Position numbers and translations under genes: made by a program. Under the pieces are notes generated by a model that did no database searches, was not told the DNA's origin, and saw only the letters and a list, made by a program, of their open reading frames with translations. This document shows, piece after piece, positions 37,044 through 47,264 of a stretch of DNA of 64,000 bases; the first letter of the stretch is position 1; each line of letters opens with the position of its first letter. The stretch is taken from the NCBI RefSeq assembly GCF_025947065.1, contig NZ_CP109994.1:1612001-1676000 (forward strand), given 5' to 3'. The stretch is from Flavobacterium sp. N1736 (GTDB taxonomy: Bacteria > Bacteroidota > Bacteroidia > Flavobacteriales > Flavobacteriaceae).

Positions 37044-37895
37044 ATGAAAAAATATATAAGCAATCCTATAAAATCATTAGCAACTATTGCGGCAATTATA
37101 ATAATATGCCTCAATAGTTATGCTCAGGATAAAAAACAGGAAATATCGATATCAGTTGGCGGTCCGTTTTCATTTATCAATTACAATTCAGTTGGCGAAG
37201 TACAGCCCGGAAATGGTTTTAATGCCGGAATCCGTTATTCTTATTACCTAAACGAAGGTTTAAGCGTTGGTGTTGGCGTTGAATATCAAACCTATAAATC
37301 TGATGGGAAATTTGGATATCTGGCAGGACAATATATGACGACAGATGCCGAAGATGAAAATTTTCAGTTTAGATACAGAGCCACAAACGTAAGAGAAGAA
37401 CAAAAATTGGGTTACATAAATGTTCCAATCCAAATTCAGTTTGAAACACCAGGAACATCACAATTATATGTTGCCGGAGGTGTTAAAATAGGATTTGCAG
37501 CAAGCGGAACGTACGAAACCAAAATGCAAAATCTTACTACAAGCGGTTATTATCCACAATATAATGTTGAATTATTCAGCCCTGCGTTTGCCGGATTTGC
37601 AAGCACAGATAATATTAAAACAGACAAACAGGATATTGATACCGATGTATCGTATTCTGCGACATTTGAAACCGGTTTAAAACAAAAAATCGGAGACAGA
37701 AGTTCTCTTTATATTGGTGTGTATTTAGATTATGGATTAAATAATATCTATGATAAAAACAACGATAAAAATCTGGTTCAATACAATGCCGAATTGCCTG
37801 TGCAATTTAAATATAACAGCGTACTGGAAACTCCATTCGCAAACGATGTACGATTAATTTCGTATGGTCTTAAATTACGATTTGCCTTGCGTTAA
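37044..37895 (+). CDS. Outer-membrane beta-barrel protein (283 aa)
   Basis: Signal peptide (residues 1-27, ending NSYAQ|DKK), then alternating amphipathic strands (ISISVGGPFSFINYNSVG, GFNAGIRYSYYLNEGLSVGVGVEYQTYKS) ending in an aromatic/hydrophobic strand (VRLISYGLKLRFALR), typical of PF13568-type barrels. No DPQFTQYM-type motif, so it is not an obvious PorP/SprF. It lies 51 bp after the adhesin and could assist its presentation, but type A sorting proteins do not normally need a dedicated SprF partner. Confidence 0.75.
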   Translation: MKKYISNPIKSLATIAAIIIICLNSYAQDKKQEISISVGGPFSFINYNSVGEVQPGNGFNAGIRYSYYLNEGLSVGVGVEYQTYKSDGKFGYLAGQYMTTDAEDENFQFRYRATNVREEQKLGYINVPIQIQFETPGTSQLYVAGGVKIGFAASGTYETKMQNLTTSGYYPQYNVELFSPAFAGFASTDNIKTDKQDIDTDVSYSATFETGLKQKIGDRSSLYIGVYLDYGLNNIYDKNNDKNLVQYNAELPVQFKYNSVLETPFANDVRLISYGLKLRFALR

Positions 37896-37910
37896 TTGTA
37901 ATTTATTTTT

Positions 37911-37952
37911 CAATAAAGCCGGTTTCTGGGGGGAAACCGGCTTTATTTTTTT
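37911..37952. terminator. Strong bidirectional terminator
   Basis: 15-bp arms AATAAAGCCGGTTTC / GAAACCGGCTTTATT with T/A tracts on both sides, between convergent genes ending at 37895 (+) and 37960 (-). Confidence 0.92.
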
Positions 37953-37959
37953 CTGTATT

Positions 37960-39891
37960 TTAAAGTTTATTTTCTAAAGACAAATCAGACTCAAAAGGCG
38001 AAGCCGGCAAATTTTCTTTATTGTATAAATTTGCATCAACCGGATTATCTGCCCAAGCATATCTTACTTTATAAGGATTTAAAACCGAATCGCTAAAAAC
38101 AACAATTTTATCTCCTTCAATAACTGCATTTGCCCAAACAAATTTACCATCATTTCCTGCAATAGAAAATCCTTTTAACGGCGTATTATCTTTCGTTTTT
38201 AAACCTGAACCAATATCTGTAAAACTTAAAATGAGTTTGTTTTCCTTTAACTGCATTGCTTTAAAAAGTGGTCCCGAAGCAACCAAATTCTTTTCGCCAT
38301 ACACTATTTTTCTAGCCAATAACGAAAGTCGTTTTCCAACATCATATTTGTTTAAAGGATGAATATCATTCCATTCACCCAAATCGATCGTAACCGCCAT
38401 TCCTGTATTTGGAACCGTCAAAGTGTTTTTTTGCTGCTGCCTTAGCGCCGCCCAATTACTTTCTGCAGGTTCTGTTTTGGGATCCATAAAATTAGTAAGC
38501 TGAACAAATAAAAACGGCAGATTATTATCTTGCCATTGCGATCTCCAATCTGATATTACGGTTTCCATCAAAGCCAGATATTCTGATGGTTTCTTGGTAC
38601 TCGATTCTCCCTGATACCAAAGAATTCCCTTAACCGAATAATTTTTCAAAGGTGCAATCATGGCATTATATAATCCAACAGGTTTCCATCTTATAAAAGT
38701 TTGAGACGGCAACGGAAGCATTTTTGCTCCCAGTTTATACTTCCACAAACCCTGCAAATTAATAGTATCATTCCCTATAACCAATTCATACGGTTTATCA
38801 ATAACAAAACCTCCCCTGCCCGAATTATTGATAACGCGAACAGCAATTTCATTTTTGCCTTCTTTCAAAATATTGGCATTAAACGAATACTTTCTTGGCG
38901 GATACATATACGAAGTCGTTCCCACAAATTGCCCGTTTACGTAAACAGAATCAGCATCTACAATTCGTCCTAAAATTAATTTTGCGTTCTTATCTTTTAC
39001 CTTGTCCAAAACAAATTCTTTTCTAAACCAAACCACTCCGTTTATATTTCCCAATTCGCCATCAGCCCAATAACCCGGAATATTCATTTCTTTCCAATCA
39101 GCAACATTCAGATCTGCGTTTTTCCAATTACTTTTTAAACCTTCATCTGTTTTATTGACTAATTGATACCAATCGTTATTTACTTTTTTATCGTTTGTTT
39201 CGATTTCAGTAATAATATTTTTATTTCGAAATTTCTGGTATTCCAAATCATATTCAGGAAACTTTTTAATACTGGCAGCGCTTATCCACGATTCTGCCGG
39301 AGAACCGCCCAAAGCCGTGTTTATTAATCCAATCGGAATTTTATATTTCTCATAAATTTCATTCGCAAAAAAATAACCAACACCCGAAAATTGCAAGATA
39401 TTTGTTGGCGTTACCGCAACCCATTCTCCCGAAGGCAAATCAACATTTTCCTTTTCAAAATCATATTGATCCGGTACTAAAAATTGCCTGATATTCGGAT
39501 TCTCCGCTTTAGCGACAATATCTTTGTATTTATCCTTTAAGCGTTCCATTGGCAATTCCATATTCGATTGTCCGCCACAAATCCACACATCACCAAACAG
39601 AATATTTTTTAAAGTAACAGAATTACTTGCTTTAAAAGTCATTTCATAAGGTCCGCCCGCTTTTTGCGATGGCAAATTAATCGTCCATTTTCCGTCTTCG
39701 GAAGCTGTCGTTTTATATGTTTTACGATTAAAATCAAGCTGAATATTTTCTTTTGGCGAAGCCCAACCCCAAATTTTGACAGGAACATCGCGTTGCAAAA
39801 TCATTCCGTCGCTTATTAAACGTGGTAATTTTATTTGGGAATTTACTCCGATGCTGAAAAGGAATATTATTAGCAATATTATTTTTTTCAT
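37960..39891 (-). CDS. Sialate O-acetylesterase-family (SGNH) acetylesterase, PUL-encoded
   Basis: 643-aa exported enzyme: signal peptide (LLIIFLFSIGVNS|Q), N-terminal beta domain, SGNH hydrolase with the nucleophile block GGQSNMELPM (S109) and a late DLGEWNDIHPLNK block supplying the acid/base pair; a jelly-roll-like insertion (about 255-390) interrupts the catalytic domain. PUL homologues of this family deacetylate acetylated xylan or pectin, consistent with the xylanase nearby. ATG 39891 chosen (signal peptide starts there). Last gene of PUL unit B. Confidence 0.85.
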   Translation of the reverse strand: MKKIILLIIFLFSIGVNSQIKLPRLISDGMILQRDVPVKIWGWASPKENIQLDFNRKTYKTTASEDGKWTINLPSQKAGGPYEMTFKASNSVTLKNILFGDVWICGGQSNMELPMERLKDKYKDIVAKAENPNIRQFLVPDQYDFEKENVDLPSGEWVAVTPTNILQFSGVGYFFANEIYEKYKIPIGLINTALGGSPAESWISAASIKKFPEYDLEYQKFRNKNIITEIETNDKKVNNDWYQLVNKTDEGLKSNWKNADLNVADWKEMNIPGYWADGELGNINGVVWFRKEFVLDKVKDKNAKLILGRIVDADSVYVNGQFVGTTSYMYPPRKYSFNANILKEGKNEIAVRVINNSGRGGFVIDKPYELVIGNDTINLQGLWKYKLGAKMLPLPSQTFIRWKPVGLYNAMIAPLKNYSVKGILWYQGESSTKKPSEYLALMETVISDWRSQWQDNNLPFLFVQLTNFMDPKTEPAESNWAALRQQQKNTLTVPNTGMAVTIDLGEWNDIHPLNKYDVGKRLSLLARKIVYGEKNLVASGPLFKAMQLKENKLILSFTDIGSGLKTKDNTPLKGFSIAGNDGKFVWANAVIEGDKIVVFSDSVLNPYKVRYAWADNPVDANLYNKENLPASPFESDLSLENKL

Positions 39892-39945
39892 TTGATATCT
39901 TTTATGTTTTTTCGTCACGAATGACATGAATTTTCTCTATTTTTT

Positions 39946-40270
39946 TTGCCACAGATTGTACAGATTTAATAGATTTTTTCTAATCATTTTAATCCTTTAA
40001 TCTGTGGCAATATTATTATTTTTATTTTTTTTGCCACAGATTGCACAGATTTAATAGATTTTTTTTAATCTTTTTAATCCTTTAATCTGTGGCAATATTT
40101 TTATTTTTTTTGCCACAGATTGCACAGATTTAATAGATTTTTTTAATCTTTTTAATCCTTTAATCTGTGGCAAACATTTCATCTGGATTGTCAAACCAGA
40201 CAGGTTTTAAAACCTGTCTGGTTTAATATAGCAGACGTTCTAATCTTTTTAATCCTTTAATCTGTGGCAA
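39946..40270. repeat. Three and a half direct repeats of a 65-bp TTGCCACAGATT...TCTGTGGCAA palindrome
   Basis: Copies at 39946-40010, 40031-40095 and 40110-40173 begin ttgccacagatt and end aatctgtggcaa, so each is itself an inverted repeat; a fourth, partial copy is at 40241-40270. The palindrome AAACCAGACAGGTTTT (40193-40224) is inserted before the last one. The array fills the GH35/esterase spacer, which could affect their relative expression. Confidence 0.85.
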
Positions 40271-40276
40271 ACTAAA

Positions 40277-41905
40277 TTACTCATAACTATACAACTTCAC
40301 TTTTTGAATCTCAAAATCATCAACCGCAATTCGAACATGTCTTCCCTGATGGGTTTGATCACCATTAAAATGCCTGAAAGTTTTCCAGACATTATTTTCA
40401 AAATTACCCTGATCGACTTTTAAAATTCCGGCATTTAAATTTTTATCTTTCAAAGATTTAAAAGTAACCACAATTCCTGAACCGGCGATATAAAACTCAT
40501 CCGGTGTAATTTCAATAATTATCGCACTTGTCATTGGCCAGATTTCCTGTTTTGCACCATCGGACCAATTTAAGGTATAATCGTGTTTAAACGTAAATTC
40601 ATAATTGCCTAATTTAATGATTTGCAACTGATTTTCTTTATCTAATAAAACGCCGTCAATTTTATGCAAACCTTTATTTGCTTCAATAACAGGCATTAAT
40701 TGATTAATCAAATTATATATTTTGCCCAAAGTTTCTTTTTTTCCATCCGCAACAGATTCAATAGAAAAAGGCGAAAAACCTATAGCTTCATAATGTCCTA
40801 TCGCATATAAACCTTTAAACGGAGCCGTAGCGTCAAATTTATGCTCCGGAATAAACAACGAATTTCCCTGACGAATAAATAAATCATTCCAGTGTTTAAA
40901 ATTTGGATTATAAAAATCAGGCGAAAGAAAATCTACAGAAGTTGCCGCCGCCTGCCAAATATCCATTAAATGCGGTAACGGTCCGGCGCTTGGATATTGT
41001 CCCGGTTTCTTTTCGGGCGCATTTAAAGCTGCATTTACAAACATCGGAATGTTATAACTTTCTTTTCCCGCTTTAGCAACTTTATTGGTGAATTTCGCAA
41101 AAAACCAAGCCATGAAAATTTCATCTGTAGAAAGCCCTTTTCCAAAAACCTGTTCCCAGTTTCCGGATGTTTTAAAACCATTTTTTTTCCATAGTTCTAA
41201 AAATTCGGGAACTAAATTTTCTTTGTTTTTTTGCATGTATTTTAGCAATTCTGCTGGAACATCTTTCTTAAATTCTTCATTTGCCAACGGATTATAATCT
41301 CTTGCAGTTGGTAACATTCCAATTTCATTTTCGACCTGAATCATGATTACCGTCTGCTCATTTTTATCAAAATCCTTAATGTGCGACATCAGTTTTTGAA
41401 ATGCATTTAAATCTGCCTGCACATTATTTTCGCTAAAAGGCGTCAGGATTTCATGACTTTTATTTTGATCATCTTTAACTCTTGGAAATTTTTTCTGGTT
41501 CAATTTTACCCATTCCGGCGCGTGACTTGACATACTGTTTTTCCAGGATCCAAACCAAAGAAAAACCAGTTTCAGGTTTTCTTTTCTCGCTCTCACAATT
41601 AAATTATCGACAAGCGAAAAATCAAATTTACCTTCCTCCTTCTCGATCAATTCCCAATAAATGGGTGTTAAAACCGTGTTGAGGTTCATATCTTTCAATT
41701 TCGTCCAGATCGGTTCCATGCTTTCCATACTCGTAGCCGAAGAATTTCCCAACTCTCCGCCCAGAATTATAAAAGGTTTTCCGTTTACGATCAATTGTGT
41801 TTTATCTCCTTTTTTTTGAAGATTGGGTGTTTTATTTTGGCTATAGCCGAATTGCATTACAAAGAACACAATTATAAAAACGATATTTTTTATGGAATTG
41901 ATCAT
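40277..41905 (-). CDS. GH35-like glycosidase (beta-galactosidase family, DUF5597-type C-terminus)
   Basis: 542-aa exported enzyme. Signal peptide (IVFIIVFFVMQFGYS|Q); TIM barrel with LNTVLTPIYWELIEKEEGKFDF, acid/base E194 in QVENEIGM, and a likely nucleophile in LFIPEHKFDA near residue 350. The C-terminal beta domain ends with the FETWK-like WKTFRHFNGDQTHQG block seen in PUL-encoded GH35 enzymes. It would release terminal beta-galactose (or related) decorations from hemicellulose oligosaccharides. ATG 41905 is preferred because the signal peptide begins there. Confidence 0.8.
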   Translation of the reverse strand: MINSIKNIVFIIVFFVMQFGYSQNKTPNLQKKGDKTQLIVNGKPFIILGGELGNSSATSMESMEPIWTKLKDMNLNTVLTPIYWELIEKEEGKFDFSLVDNLIVRARKENLKLVFLWFGSWKNSMSSHAPEWVKLNQKKFPRVKDDQNKSHEILTPFSENNVQADLNAFQKLMSHIKDFDKNEQTVIMIQVENEIGMLPTARDYNPLANEEFKKDVPAELLKYMQKNKENLVPEFLELWKKNGFKTSGNWEQVFGKGLSTDEIFMAWFFAKFTNKVAKAGKESYNIPMFVNAALNAPEKKPGQYPSAGPLPHLMDIWQAAATSVDFLSPDFYNPNFKHWNDLFIRQGNSLFIPEHKFDATAPFKGLYAIGHYEAIGFSPFSIESVADGKKETLGKIYNLINQLMPVIEANKGLHKIDGVLLDKENQLQIIKLGNYEFTFKHDYTLNWSDGAKQEIWPMTSAIIIEITPDEFYIAGSGIVVTFKSLKDKNLNAGILKVDQGNFENNVWKTFRHFNGDQTHQGRHVRIAVDDFEIQKVKLYSYE

Positions 41906-41955
41906 TATTAAAAGTTTTATTTTAATACCGACAAAGTTCAAAGCGTACTTATTTT

Positions 41956-42086
41956 AACACATAGAAACATAGACTTTTTTCTATTTAAAAGAATACAAAA
42001 AGAAACAAGTTTCTCACACATAGCTATGTGATTTTAAATAAGTGAAACGCCTTTTCACGGTTCTATTGGCTATGTTTCTATGTGTT
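41956..42086. repeat. 131-bp palindromic element, copy A
   Basis: Outer arms AACACATAGAAACATAG and its complement (17 bp, perfect), with an internal CACATAGCTATGTG palindrome and an AAGTGAAACGCCTTTT stretch. Second copy at 61405-61542. Sits between the SusD and GH35 genes. Confidence 0.85.
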
Positions 42087-42117
42087 TAAAATTAAAACGC
42101 CCAGACTAACTTAAACT

Positions 42118-44085
42118 TTAGTAACCAGGATTTTGATAATTTAATTTATCTGCCGCCGACATTTCCATTCCGTCTAATTGCGACGTTGGAATTGGGCGAA
42201 GATAATTGGCAACAGAAATAGTACGTGTAAATGTTTTTACAGAATGATCTTTCCAGTCGTTTGGGTTTGTTGCGCCCGCAATCGTAAAAGATGCACCATA
42301 TTCTATCCAGTTTTGTGTGCGCGCCAAATCGTACCAGCGATACCCTTCACCAAAATATTCGCGTGAACGTTCTGCTAAAATATAATCAATATCAATAATT
42401 GCCGGAGTTGCTGCTGTCATTGCTACGCTGTTATCCTGCACTTTAGCAACATTTCCTTTGTTATAAAAACTCCATTTTCCGGCTCTCGCGCGAATTACAT
42501 TAATCAAATCTCTGGCACTTTTACCACCCTGAATAGTAGCGCCTTTTACAGCAGCTTCGGCAGCAATAAAATACAATTCAGAAAATTTAGCAATCGGAAA
42601 AGGGCGTGTGCTGCTTCCGTTTGGAGATCCTAAACCGGTTCCGTTATCGGTACGATAAGGTCCAAGTTTCCAGTTACCCGGATAACAAATTCTTGAAATC
42701 ACACTTGGCTCGATAACAAAATCTGATCTTCCCGGCAATACTCCCGCTCCAATTGTACTGTTAAATACGGCATTAGAGTAATCAACACCACCAACATCTG
42801 AATCAAGAAAAGTAAATACGGCATCTCCATTTGTAATTGGCAAATAATTTGCGTTATACAAAGTCTGATTTGCCATTCCGCCTTTCGCCCAATTTCCACG
42901 ATAAGCAGTTGTAAAAGTTCCGTCGTAACGGGAATCGTTTGTTTTATCGGCAAAAGTCTTTTTAAATACTTCTATAGGCGGTGCAAGCATTGTCCACGGA
43001 CGTCCTAAAGGCTGCGCAGCTTCACGCTGAACAGAACTTACCGCTGCCCAACTCGTATTACTTGTAGAACTTCTAACAATTGTATAATTAAACTGACCAA
43101 ACCATCCCGCAAAATAATCGGTACTAAAACCTCCTCCGCTATAACTCAAATCGCCACCGTTATAAGTTGAACTCGATTGGGTGTGATCTGCATATAATAA
43201 TATTTCTTTATTACGGTCTTTTGTTGCCACATTTACATCATAAAATGTAGGCTGTAAACCAAAAGATCCCGGATCGTTTATGGCTGTTACGGCAACATCA
43301 TAAGCTTGTTGAAAATACCAAGCAGGATCGTGTCCGTCCAGATCTTTTCTGTCTGATGCAGGATAAGTTGGTATATTTTTAGGATTTTGAAGCCACCATC
43401 CATAAGTTAAATAGGCTTTTGCCAAATAAAATCTGGCAGTCGTTTTTGTCAATCCTCCGGTAACTCGTCCGGTAACAGGCAAATCTTCGATCGCTTTTAT
43501 TAAATCAGGAAAAATGGCTTTGCTGTATACTTCAGGAACTGTATTTCGTGCAGAGAATCTGGATGTTGATGAATTAAATTTTAATTCTCCCGCACCAAGA
43601 TCTAACGGAACACCCCCAAAAGTTTGCACAAGCATGAAATAATCGAAAGCACGAAAAAATCTTGCCTCTGCAATAAGTGCCGGCGAAATACTGCCTATCT
43701 TGGTTGCATTTTCTATAACGCCGCTTGCGGTATTAATATTAGGAAACGCATTATTCCAAAGTACTCCGGTATTACTTGTTGAAGGATCGATTACACCAAC
43801 TCCTGAGAAATCCAGATTTTTGACATTTCCATCTGAACTCTGACCCCAGGTTGATTCATCTGTAGCAATTTGACCTACGTTTAAAAAATAACCGTTGCCA
43901 TACATATAACGCAAGTGCCCGTACATTGAGGTTACTCCGCCCAATACACCTTCGGGAGTTGAAAAATAATCAGGTGTAAAAATAGCACGTGGTTTTTCAT
44001 CCAATATATCATTAGAACAGCTTAAAAGCACTAATGAAAGTACGGCTGTAGCAATGTATTTATTAAGTTTTATATAATTTTTCAT
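42118..44085 (-). CDS. SusD-like outer-membrane glycan-binding lipoprotein (unit B)
   Basis: 655-aa SusD/RagB: lipobox VLSLVLLSC|SNDI, N-terminal DEKPRAIFTPDYFSTPEGV, helical TPR-like core (AEARFFRAFDYFMLVQTFGGVP), and the C-terminal block IDYILAERSREYFGEGYRWYDLARTQNW. It is anchored on the outer face and lids the SusC channel encoded 12 bp upstream. Substrate not deducible from sequence; presumably xylan-derived oligosaccharides. Confidence 0.93.
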   Translation of the reverse strand: MKNYIKLNKYIATAVLSLVLLSCSNDILDEKPRAIFTPDYFSTPEGVLGGVTSMYGHLRYMYGNGYFLNVGQIATDESTWGQSSDGNVKNLDFSGVGVIDPSTSNTGVLWNNAFPNINTASGVIENATKIGSISPALIAEARFFRAFDYFMLVQTFGGVPLDLGAGELKFNSSTSRFSARNTVPEVYSKAIFPDLIKAIEDLPVTGRVTGGLTKTTARFYLAKAYLTYGWWLQNPKNIPTYPASDRKDLDGHDPAWYFQQAYDVAVTAINDPGSFGLQPTFYDVNVATKDRNKEILLYADHTQSSSTYNGGDLSYSGGGFSTDYFAGWFGQFNYTIVRSSTSNTSWAAVSSVQREAAQPLGRPWTMLAPPIEVFKKTFADKTNDSRYDGTFTTAYRGNWAKGGMANQTLYNANYLPITNGDAVFTFLDSDVGGVDYSNAVFNSTIGAGVLPGRSDFVIEPSVISRICYPGNWKLGPYRTDNGTGLGSPNGSSTRPFPIAKFSELYFIAAEAAVKGATIQGGKSARDLINVIRARAGKWSFYNKGNVAKVQDNSVAMTAATPAIIDIDYILAERSREYFGEGYRWYDLARTQNWIEYGASFTIAGATNPNDWKDHSVKTFTRTISVANYLRPIPTSQLDGMEMSAADKLNYQNPGY

Positions 44086-44097
44086 CTTTATCTGTTT

Positions 44098-47000
44098 TTA
44101 GAATGTTATGTTAAGACCTAAAATCATGTTAAAAGACTGCGGCGTATTGTATCCCACAGTAAGTAATCGGCTCAGGTTTGCAGCATAAGCCACAGCCATA
44201 TTGGCACTGTCATTTGCATACGAATTGGTTTCAGGATCCATGCCTGATTGTTTGTGGTAAGGTGAATATATTACCCACGGATTCTGAACGGTACAATAAA
44301 GTCGAAGTCTTTCCATTCCGGCGGTTTTTATCCAGTCTTTTTGCAGATTATAACCAAGCGTAATTGTTTTTAATTTTACATACGAAGCATCAAAATAACC
44401 AAGTGTCGAACCGTATTTTGGGTTATTACTGTCTGTTGGTCCTCCCGGTAACGGAAATTGTGCATCTGTATTTGTTGGTGTCCAGTAATCTACATCAATT
44501 TGACCTCTGCGTCCGTCATTGATATTTAGATAACCGTTTGAACCATAAAGTGTACTGTTTAAAATACCGCCGCTTTGAAAAATTCCTACTATCGTAAGAT
44601 CAAATCCTTTGTAGCCGACTCTGGTATTAAAACCACCCTGAAAATCAGGATCTGCGTTTAAAACCTGTCTGTCATCGGCACCAATTAATCGTGTTGGCGT
44701 TCCATCTGCGTTACGTGCTCCGGTATATTCAACTTTAACCATTCCGGCAACTCCCGCAGCTCCTTCGTATAATTTTGCTTCGGCATCTGTTTGATAGATT
44801 CCCACTTTTTTATAATCGTAAATGACGTTCAGCGGTTTACCAACAAACCACCAGTTCGTTTTATCTTCGGTTGTTCCTGAAGCTAATGAAACCAATTTGT
44901 TTTTATTGCTGTAAATATTCGCTCCAACATCCCAACTCCAGCCTTCATAATTGTCTAAAATCACTCCGTTTAACGAAAGTTCCCAACCTTTGTTTTGTGT
45001 CGAACCAACGTTACCGACATAACTGTTTACTCCGGAAGTTACCGGTAAATTCACGCTTAATAAAAGATCTTTTGTGTCTGTTGTATAATATTCTACGGTT
45101 CCCGATAAACGGTTTTTGAACATTGAGAAATCCAAACCATAATTTGTTGTAATAGAATATTCCCAGCCTAAATTAGGATTTGGCAACGTCGATACATAAT
45201 ATCCGGTGGCATTTGCAGCGCCAAAATTATAAGGTCTTGTACTTAGATTTCCGAGTGTGGCGTATGGCGCAACAGACTGATTTGAAGTTTGTCCGTAACC
45301 AACACGCAATTTTAAAGCATCAAGCCATGAAACATTTTTCATAAAAGATTCTTTCTGAATATTCCATCCCGCTGATATTGCCGGATAACTGTGCCATTGA
45401 TTCGACGGCGCCAGTCTTGATGAAGCGTCAGAACGGTAAGTGGCACTTAACATATAACGATCTGCATACGAATACATTCCGCGAACCATATACGACATTA
45501 ATCCGCTTTGTGTATAGGTTTGATTGTTGTTATCGATCGTAATATCATTATTATCACCTGTTGAAGTTTGTCCTAAATTAAAATATTGAAAACCGTCTCC
45601 GGCAATATTTCTTCTTGAAATTAAGGAACTATTGTAAGTCGTTTGTTCTGATGAATACATGGCAAGCGCGCTTACTTTATGTTTTTCGGCAAAAGTATGA
45701 TCGTAGGTTAATAAACTTTCAATGGTCCAGCTGGTGCTTAACGAATTTCCTATCGAAGCCACATTAGGATTATTAACGTTTGAATTGAAAACGCCAATTC
45801 CGGTATAATTTCCTGAATTAGTCGTACGGATATTTCCTCCCATATTCACTCTGGCTTTTAATCCGTCAATGGCTGGAATTTTTAATTCGGCGTAAGCAGA
45901 ATTATAAGATGCAAAAGCCTTGTTTCTGTCAACCCATTTATCGCCTAGATTTTTCATGGTTTCTCGTGTGTAAACCCAGTTTTCGTCTTGTGGCATTCTA
46001 ACGGTTCTTTTTATAGAACCATCTGCGTTATACGGATTTGCAATTGGCGACATACTCAAAACGCCGTACATTCCTAAACTTGCACCATCAGTAATGCTGT
46101 AATTATTATTTGAGGCAAAGCCAATGCGCAGCAAACCCAATTCCTGATCAAGACCTGCACGAACCGAATAACGATTGTATTCTGAACCCGGAATTACCGC
46201 CTGATCTTTGTAATAGTTAACGCCAAAATTGTAATTTCCTCTTTCACTTCCACCCGTAACAGCCACATCATGGCTTGTTACAATTCCGGTTCTGTAAAAT
46301 AAATCCTGCCAGTCTGTATTTACATCATTCGATTCATCTGCACCATTCACTAAATTTTTTCCCGCCAGTTTACGAAATTCAACATATTTTGGTCCGTTCA
46401 TCATGGGATATTTTACGGCATCTTTAAAACCTGTGTAGGTATTATATGCAATTTGTGCTTTTTGCCCTTTTGTTCCTTTATTACTCGAAACCAGAATTAC
46501 ACCATTTGCACCTCTGGAACCATAAATGGCAGTTGCTGATGCATCTTTTAAAATATCAATACTTTTAATATCGTCCGGACTAATATCTGCCAATGTTCCT
46601 GAAAACGGAATTCCGTCCAAGACAATAAGCGGATCATTTCCTGCTGTTAAAGATCGCGTACCACGAATACGAACCTGCATGGTCGCGCCCGGTTTTGTAG
46701 ATGTTTGTGTCATTTGCACGCCCGCCAAACGTCCCTGCAAAGCTTGCGTAACGTTTGCCGAAGGTACTTCGCGTATTACATCCCCTTTTATCGAGGCAAC
46801 AGATCCTGTTACAGCTTCTTTGCGTTGTGCACCGTATCCAATAACTACAACTTCTTGTAATGCATTTGAATTTTCTTCTAATACGACATCAATTTTACTT
46901 TTTCCGTCTGCCAAAACTTCTTTGGTCGATAAACCCAGAAAACTAAAAACCAGCACTCCGTTTGAAGGAACATTGGTAATCGTATAATTTCCATCAAAAC

Positions 47001-47190
47001 CGGTAACAACTCCGGTTTTTGTACCCTTAATGTTCACATTTGCACCCGGAATTGGTCCGTTTGCATCAGATACAATTCCTGTTACTGTTGTTTGTGCATT
47101 TGCGCTTATGGAAAACACAAACAGTAACGTTAAAAATCCTAAAAATCGTAGGAGTTTTAATTTGCTTTTAGTACTTAAAAAGTCAGTCAT
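44098..47190 (-). CDS. SusC-like TonB-dependent transporter (unit B)
   Basis: 1030-aa porin: signal peptide (LLFVFSISANAQ), CarboxypepD_reg-like domain (TTVTGIVSDANGPIPGANVNIKG), TonB-box/plug start (ALQEVVVIGYGAQRKEAVTGSV), plug IRGTRSLTAGNDPLIVLDGIP and SIDILKDASATAIYGSRGANGVILVS, then the 22-strand barrel. Imports oligosaccharides with the SusD encoded next. First gene of unit B; an operator-like palindrome lies 75 bp upstream. Confidence 0.95.
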   Translation of the reverse strand: MTDFLSTKSKLKLLRFLGFLTLLFVFSISANAQTTVTGIVSDANGPIPGANVNIKGTKTGVVTGFDGNYTITNVPSNGVLVFSFLGLSTKEVLADGKSKIDVVLEENSNALQEVVVIGYGAQRKEAVTGSVASIKGDVIREVPSANVTQALQGRLAGVQMTQTSTKPGATMQVRIRGTRSLTAGNDPLIVLDGIPFSGTLADISPDDIKSIDILKDASATAIYGSRGANGVILVSSNKGTKGQKAQIAYNTYTGFKDAVKYPMMNGPKYVEFRKLAGKNLVNGADESNDVNTDWQDLFYRTGIVTSHDVAVTGGSERGNYNFGVNYYKDQAVIPGSEYNRYSVRAGLDQELGLLRIGFASNNNYSITDGASLGMYGVLSMSPIANPYNADGSIKRTVRMPQDENWVYTRETMKNLGDKWVDRNKAFASYNSAYAELKIPAIDGLKARVNMGGNIRTTNSGNYTGIGVFNSNVNNPNVASIGNSLSTSWTIESLLTYDHTFAEKHKVSALAMYSSEQTTYNSSLISRRNIAGDGFQYFNLGQTSTGDNNDITIDNNNQTYTQSGLMSYMVRGMYSYADRYMLSATYRSDASSRLAPSNQWHSYPAISAGWNIQKESFMKNVSWLDALKLRVGYGQTSNQSVAPYATLGNLSTRPYNFGAANATGYYVSTLPNPNLGWEYSITTNYGLDFSMFKNRLSGTVEYYTTDTKDLLLSVNLPVTSGVNSYVGNVGSTQNKGWELSLNGVILDNYEGWSWDVGANIYSNKNKLVSLASGTTEDKTNWWFVGKPLNVIYDYKKVGIYQTDAEAKLYEGAAGVAGMVKVEYTGARNADGTPTRLIGADDRQVLNADPDFQGGFNTRVGYKGFDLTIVGIFQSGGILNSTLYGSNGYLNINDGRRGQIDVDYWTPTNTDAQFPLPGGPTDSNNPKYGSTLGYFDASYVKLKTITLGYNLQKDWIKTAGMERLRLYCTVQNPWVIYSPYHKQSGMDPETNSYANDSANMAVAYAANLSRLLTVGYNTPQSFNMILGLNITF

Positions 47191-47264
47191 AAAATAATGG
47201 TTTAATAGTTAATAGTATGGTTTTGTTACTTTTCTTATTCAATTAAGATTTAGTTTATTATAAC

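Noticed and set aside
37044-37895. SprF/PorP partner of the adhesin
   Set aside because: Generic barrel without PorP/SprF N-terminal motifs, and the adhesin has a type A, not type B, sorting domain.
39946-40270. CRISPR array
   Set aside because: Repeats are themselves palindromic, about 65 bp long, and separated by short T-rich linkers rather than unique spacers; no cas genes.
46526-46987. 153-codon + strand ORF opposite susC
   Set aside because: Lies wholly inside a well-supported SusC gene and has no recognisable features.
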